From contig JASLXP010000991.1 of assembly GCA_030740295.1 (NCBI GenBank), positions 1 to 7,422 of the forward strand: DNA of 7,422 nucleotides, given 5' to 3'. This document shows, piece after piece, positions 7,072 through 7,422 of the stretch. The translations under genes were made by a program, and so were the position numbers. The notes beneath the pieces were generated by a model that saw nothing but the letters and a program-made list of their open reading frames with translations, made no database searches and was not told where the DNA came from. The DNA comes from Planctomycetota bacterium (GTDB taxonomy: Bacteria > Planctomycetota > PUPC01 > JACPCR01). Numbering within the stretch: the first letter of the stretch is position 1; the number at the start of each line of letters is the position of its first letter.

Positions 7072-7099
7072 TTGCGTGCTTACCCCGCGCCGCTATAAT
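7072..7099 (+). promoter_or_regulatory. Sigma-70-type promoter of the bL31 gene
   Basis: A perfect -10 hexamer TATAAT (7094-7099) lies 16 bases after TTGCGT (7072-7077), which matches the first three -35 bases. Transcription would start near 7106 and give a leader of about 37 bases. The position just before a ribosomal protein gene supports it. No other consensus -10 with reasonable spacing was seen in the two intergenic gaps. Confidence 0.6.
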
Positions 7100-7130
7100 C
7101 CGCCGCCCTTACAGGAAGCATCAGAAATCT

Positions 7131-7135
7131 GAGGT
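7131..7135 (+). promoter_or_regulatory. rpmE2: Ribosome binding site of the bL31 gene
   Basis: GAGGT lies seven bases before the ATG at 7143, a normal spacing, and fixes the start of the bL31 gene. Confidence 0.65.
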
Positions 7136-7142
7136 CAGAACT

Positions 7143-7422
7143 ATGAAATCAGGCATCCATCCTGAATACCACCCTGTGGTCTTTGTTGATATCTCCACGG
7201 GAGATGAAGTCGTCGGCCGTTCGACCATGAAGAGTGGCGAGACGCGCGAAATCGAAGGCGTAGAGCACTTCGTTGTCAAATGTGACATTACTTCCTATTC
7301 GCACCCGTTTTACACCGGCAAACAGAAATTTGTTGATACTGCCGGCCGCGTCGAGAAATTCCAGCAGCGTTACAACTGGGCAGCCCGCAAGGCCAAACTC
7401 GAGGGCAAAGAAGAAGAAGAAG
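7143..7422 (+). CDS. rpmE2: 50S ribosomal protein bL31, type B-like (3' end outside window)
   Basis: The first 93 residues are present and the gene runs off the end. The start [18 protein letters not shown] matches the type B form of bL31, and [21 protein letters not shown] (53-73) is the conserved end of the family. bL31 sits on the large subunit at the bridge to the small subunit. The zinc-binding Cys of the type A form are missing; the only Cys is Cys47. Zinc-free paralogues are commonly zinc-repressed in bacteria that also carry type A, but no Zur box could be recognised here. The family core ends near residue 77; it is followed by [11 protein letters not shown] and at least four Glu, so the protein is longer than usual and has a charged acidic tail. 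A TATAAT promoter and a GAGGT site lie just upstream. The identity is secure; the type B label is based on motifs. Confidence 0.93.
   Translation, partial: MKSGIHPEYHPVVFVDISTGDEVVGRSTMKSGETREIEGVEHFVVKCDITSYSHPFYTGKQKFVDTAGRVEKFQQRYNWAARKAKLEGKEEEE

Noticed and set aside
1..7422. CRISPR array, tRNA, rRNA, insertion sequence or attachment site
   Set aside because: No spaced direct repeats, cloverleaf-like sequence, transposase or terminal inverted repeats were found by eye on either strand.

Overview
The window looks like a chromosomal segment of a free-living, carbohydrate-degrading bacterium, most plausibly from the Planctomycetota/Lentisphaerota/Verrucomicrobiota group. This rests on one very large secreted lyase-like protein with a LamG tail, a type B-like bL31, moderate GC by eye and inconsistent Shine-Dalgarno sites. 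The phylum is an inference; no rRNA or other strong phylogenetic marker is present apart from bL31.

Layout: (1) positions 1-243 hold the 3' end of a plus-strand gene that converges, with only 2 bases between stop codons, on (2) a three-gene minus-strand block read from 5722 down to 246. In order of transcription this block contains a small four-helix DMT/ArnE-like membrane protein (5722-5320, interrupted by a +1 frameshift in a run of nine G), a GT-B family 4 glycosyltransferase (5345-4191, TTG start) and a 1308-residue exported protein resembling the PcRGLX/YetA exo-rhamnogalacturonan lyase family (PL26-like) fused to a C-terminal LamG/concanavalin-like domain (4172-246). (3) A 192-bp divergent intergenic region follows, containing a perfect 8-bp dyad. 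(4) A plus-strand radical SAM/SPASM-type protein lies at 5915-6943. (5) A 199-bp gap carries a consensus -10 promoter and leads into (6) a plus-strand bL31 ribosomal protein gene (from 7143) that runs off the window.

The minus-strand genes are tightly packed (26-nt overlap, then an 18-nt gap) and probably form one operon. A lipid-linked-sugar flippase-like subunit plus a GT4 enzyme suggests assembly or decoration of a surface glycan. The third gene would act outside the cytoplasm on a polysaccharide, either remodelling the product or degrading an external glycan. The divergent radical SAM gene may belong to the same process, but the sequence does not prove it. The most notable feature is the G9 tract, which puts the transporter out of frame and is either a sequence error or a phase-variation switch.
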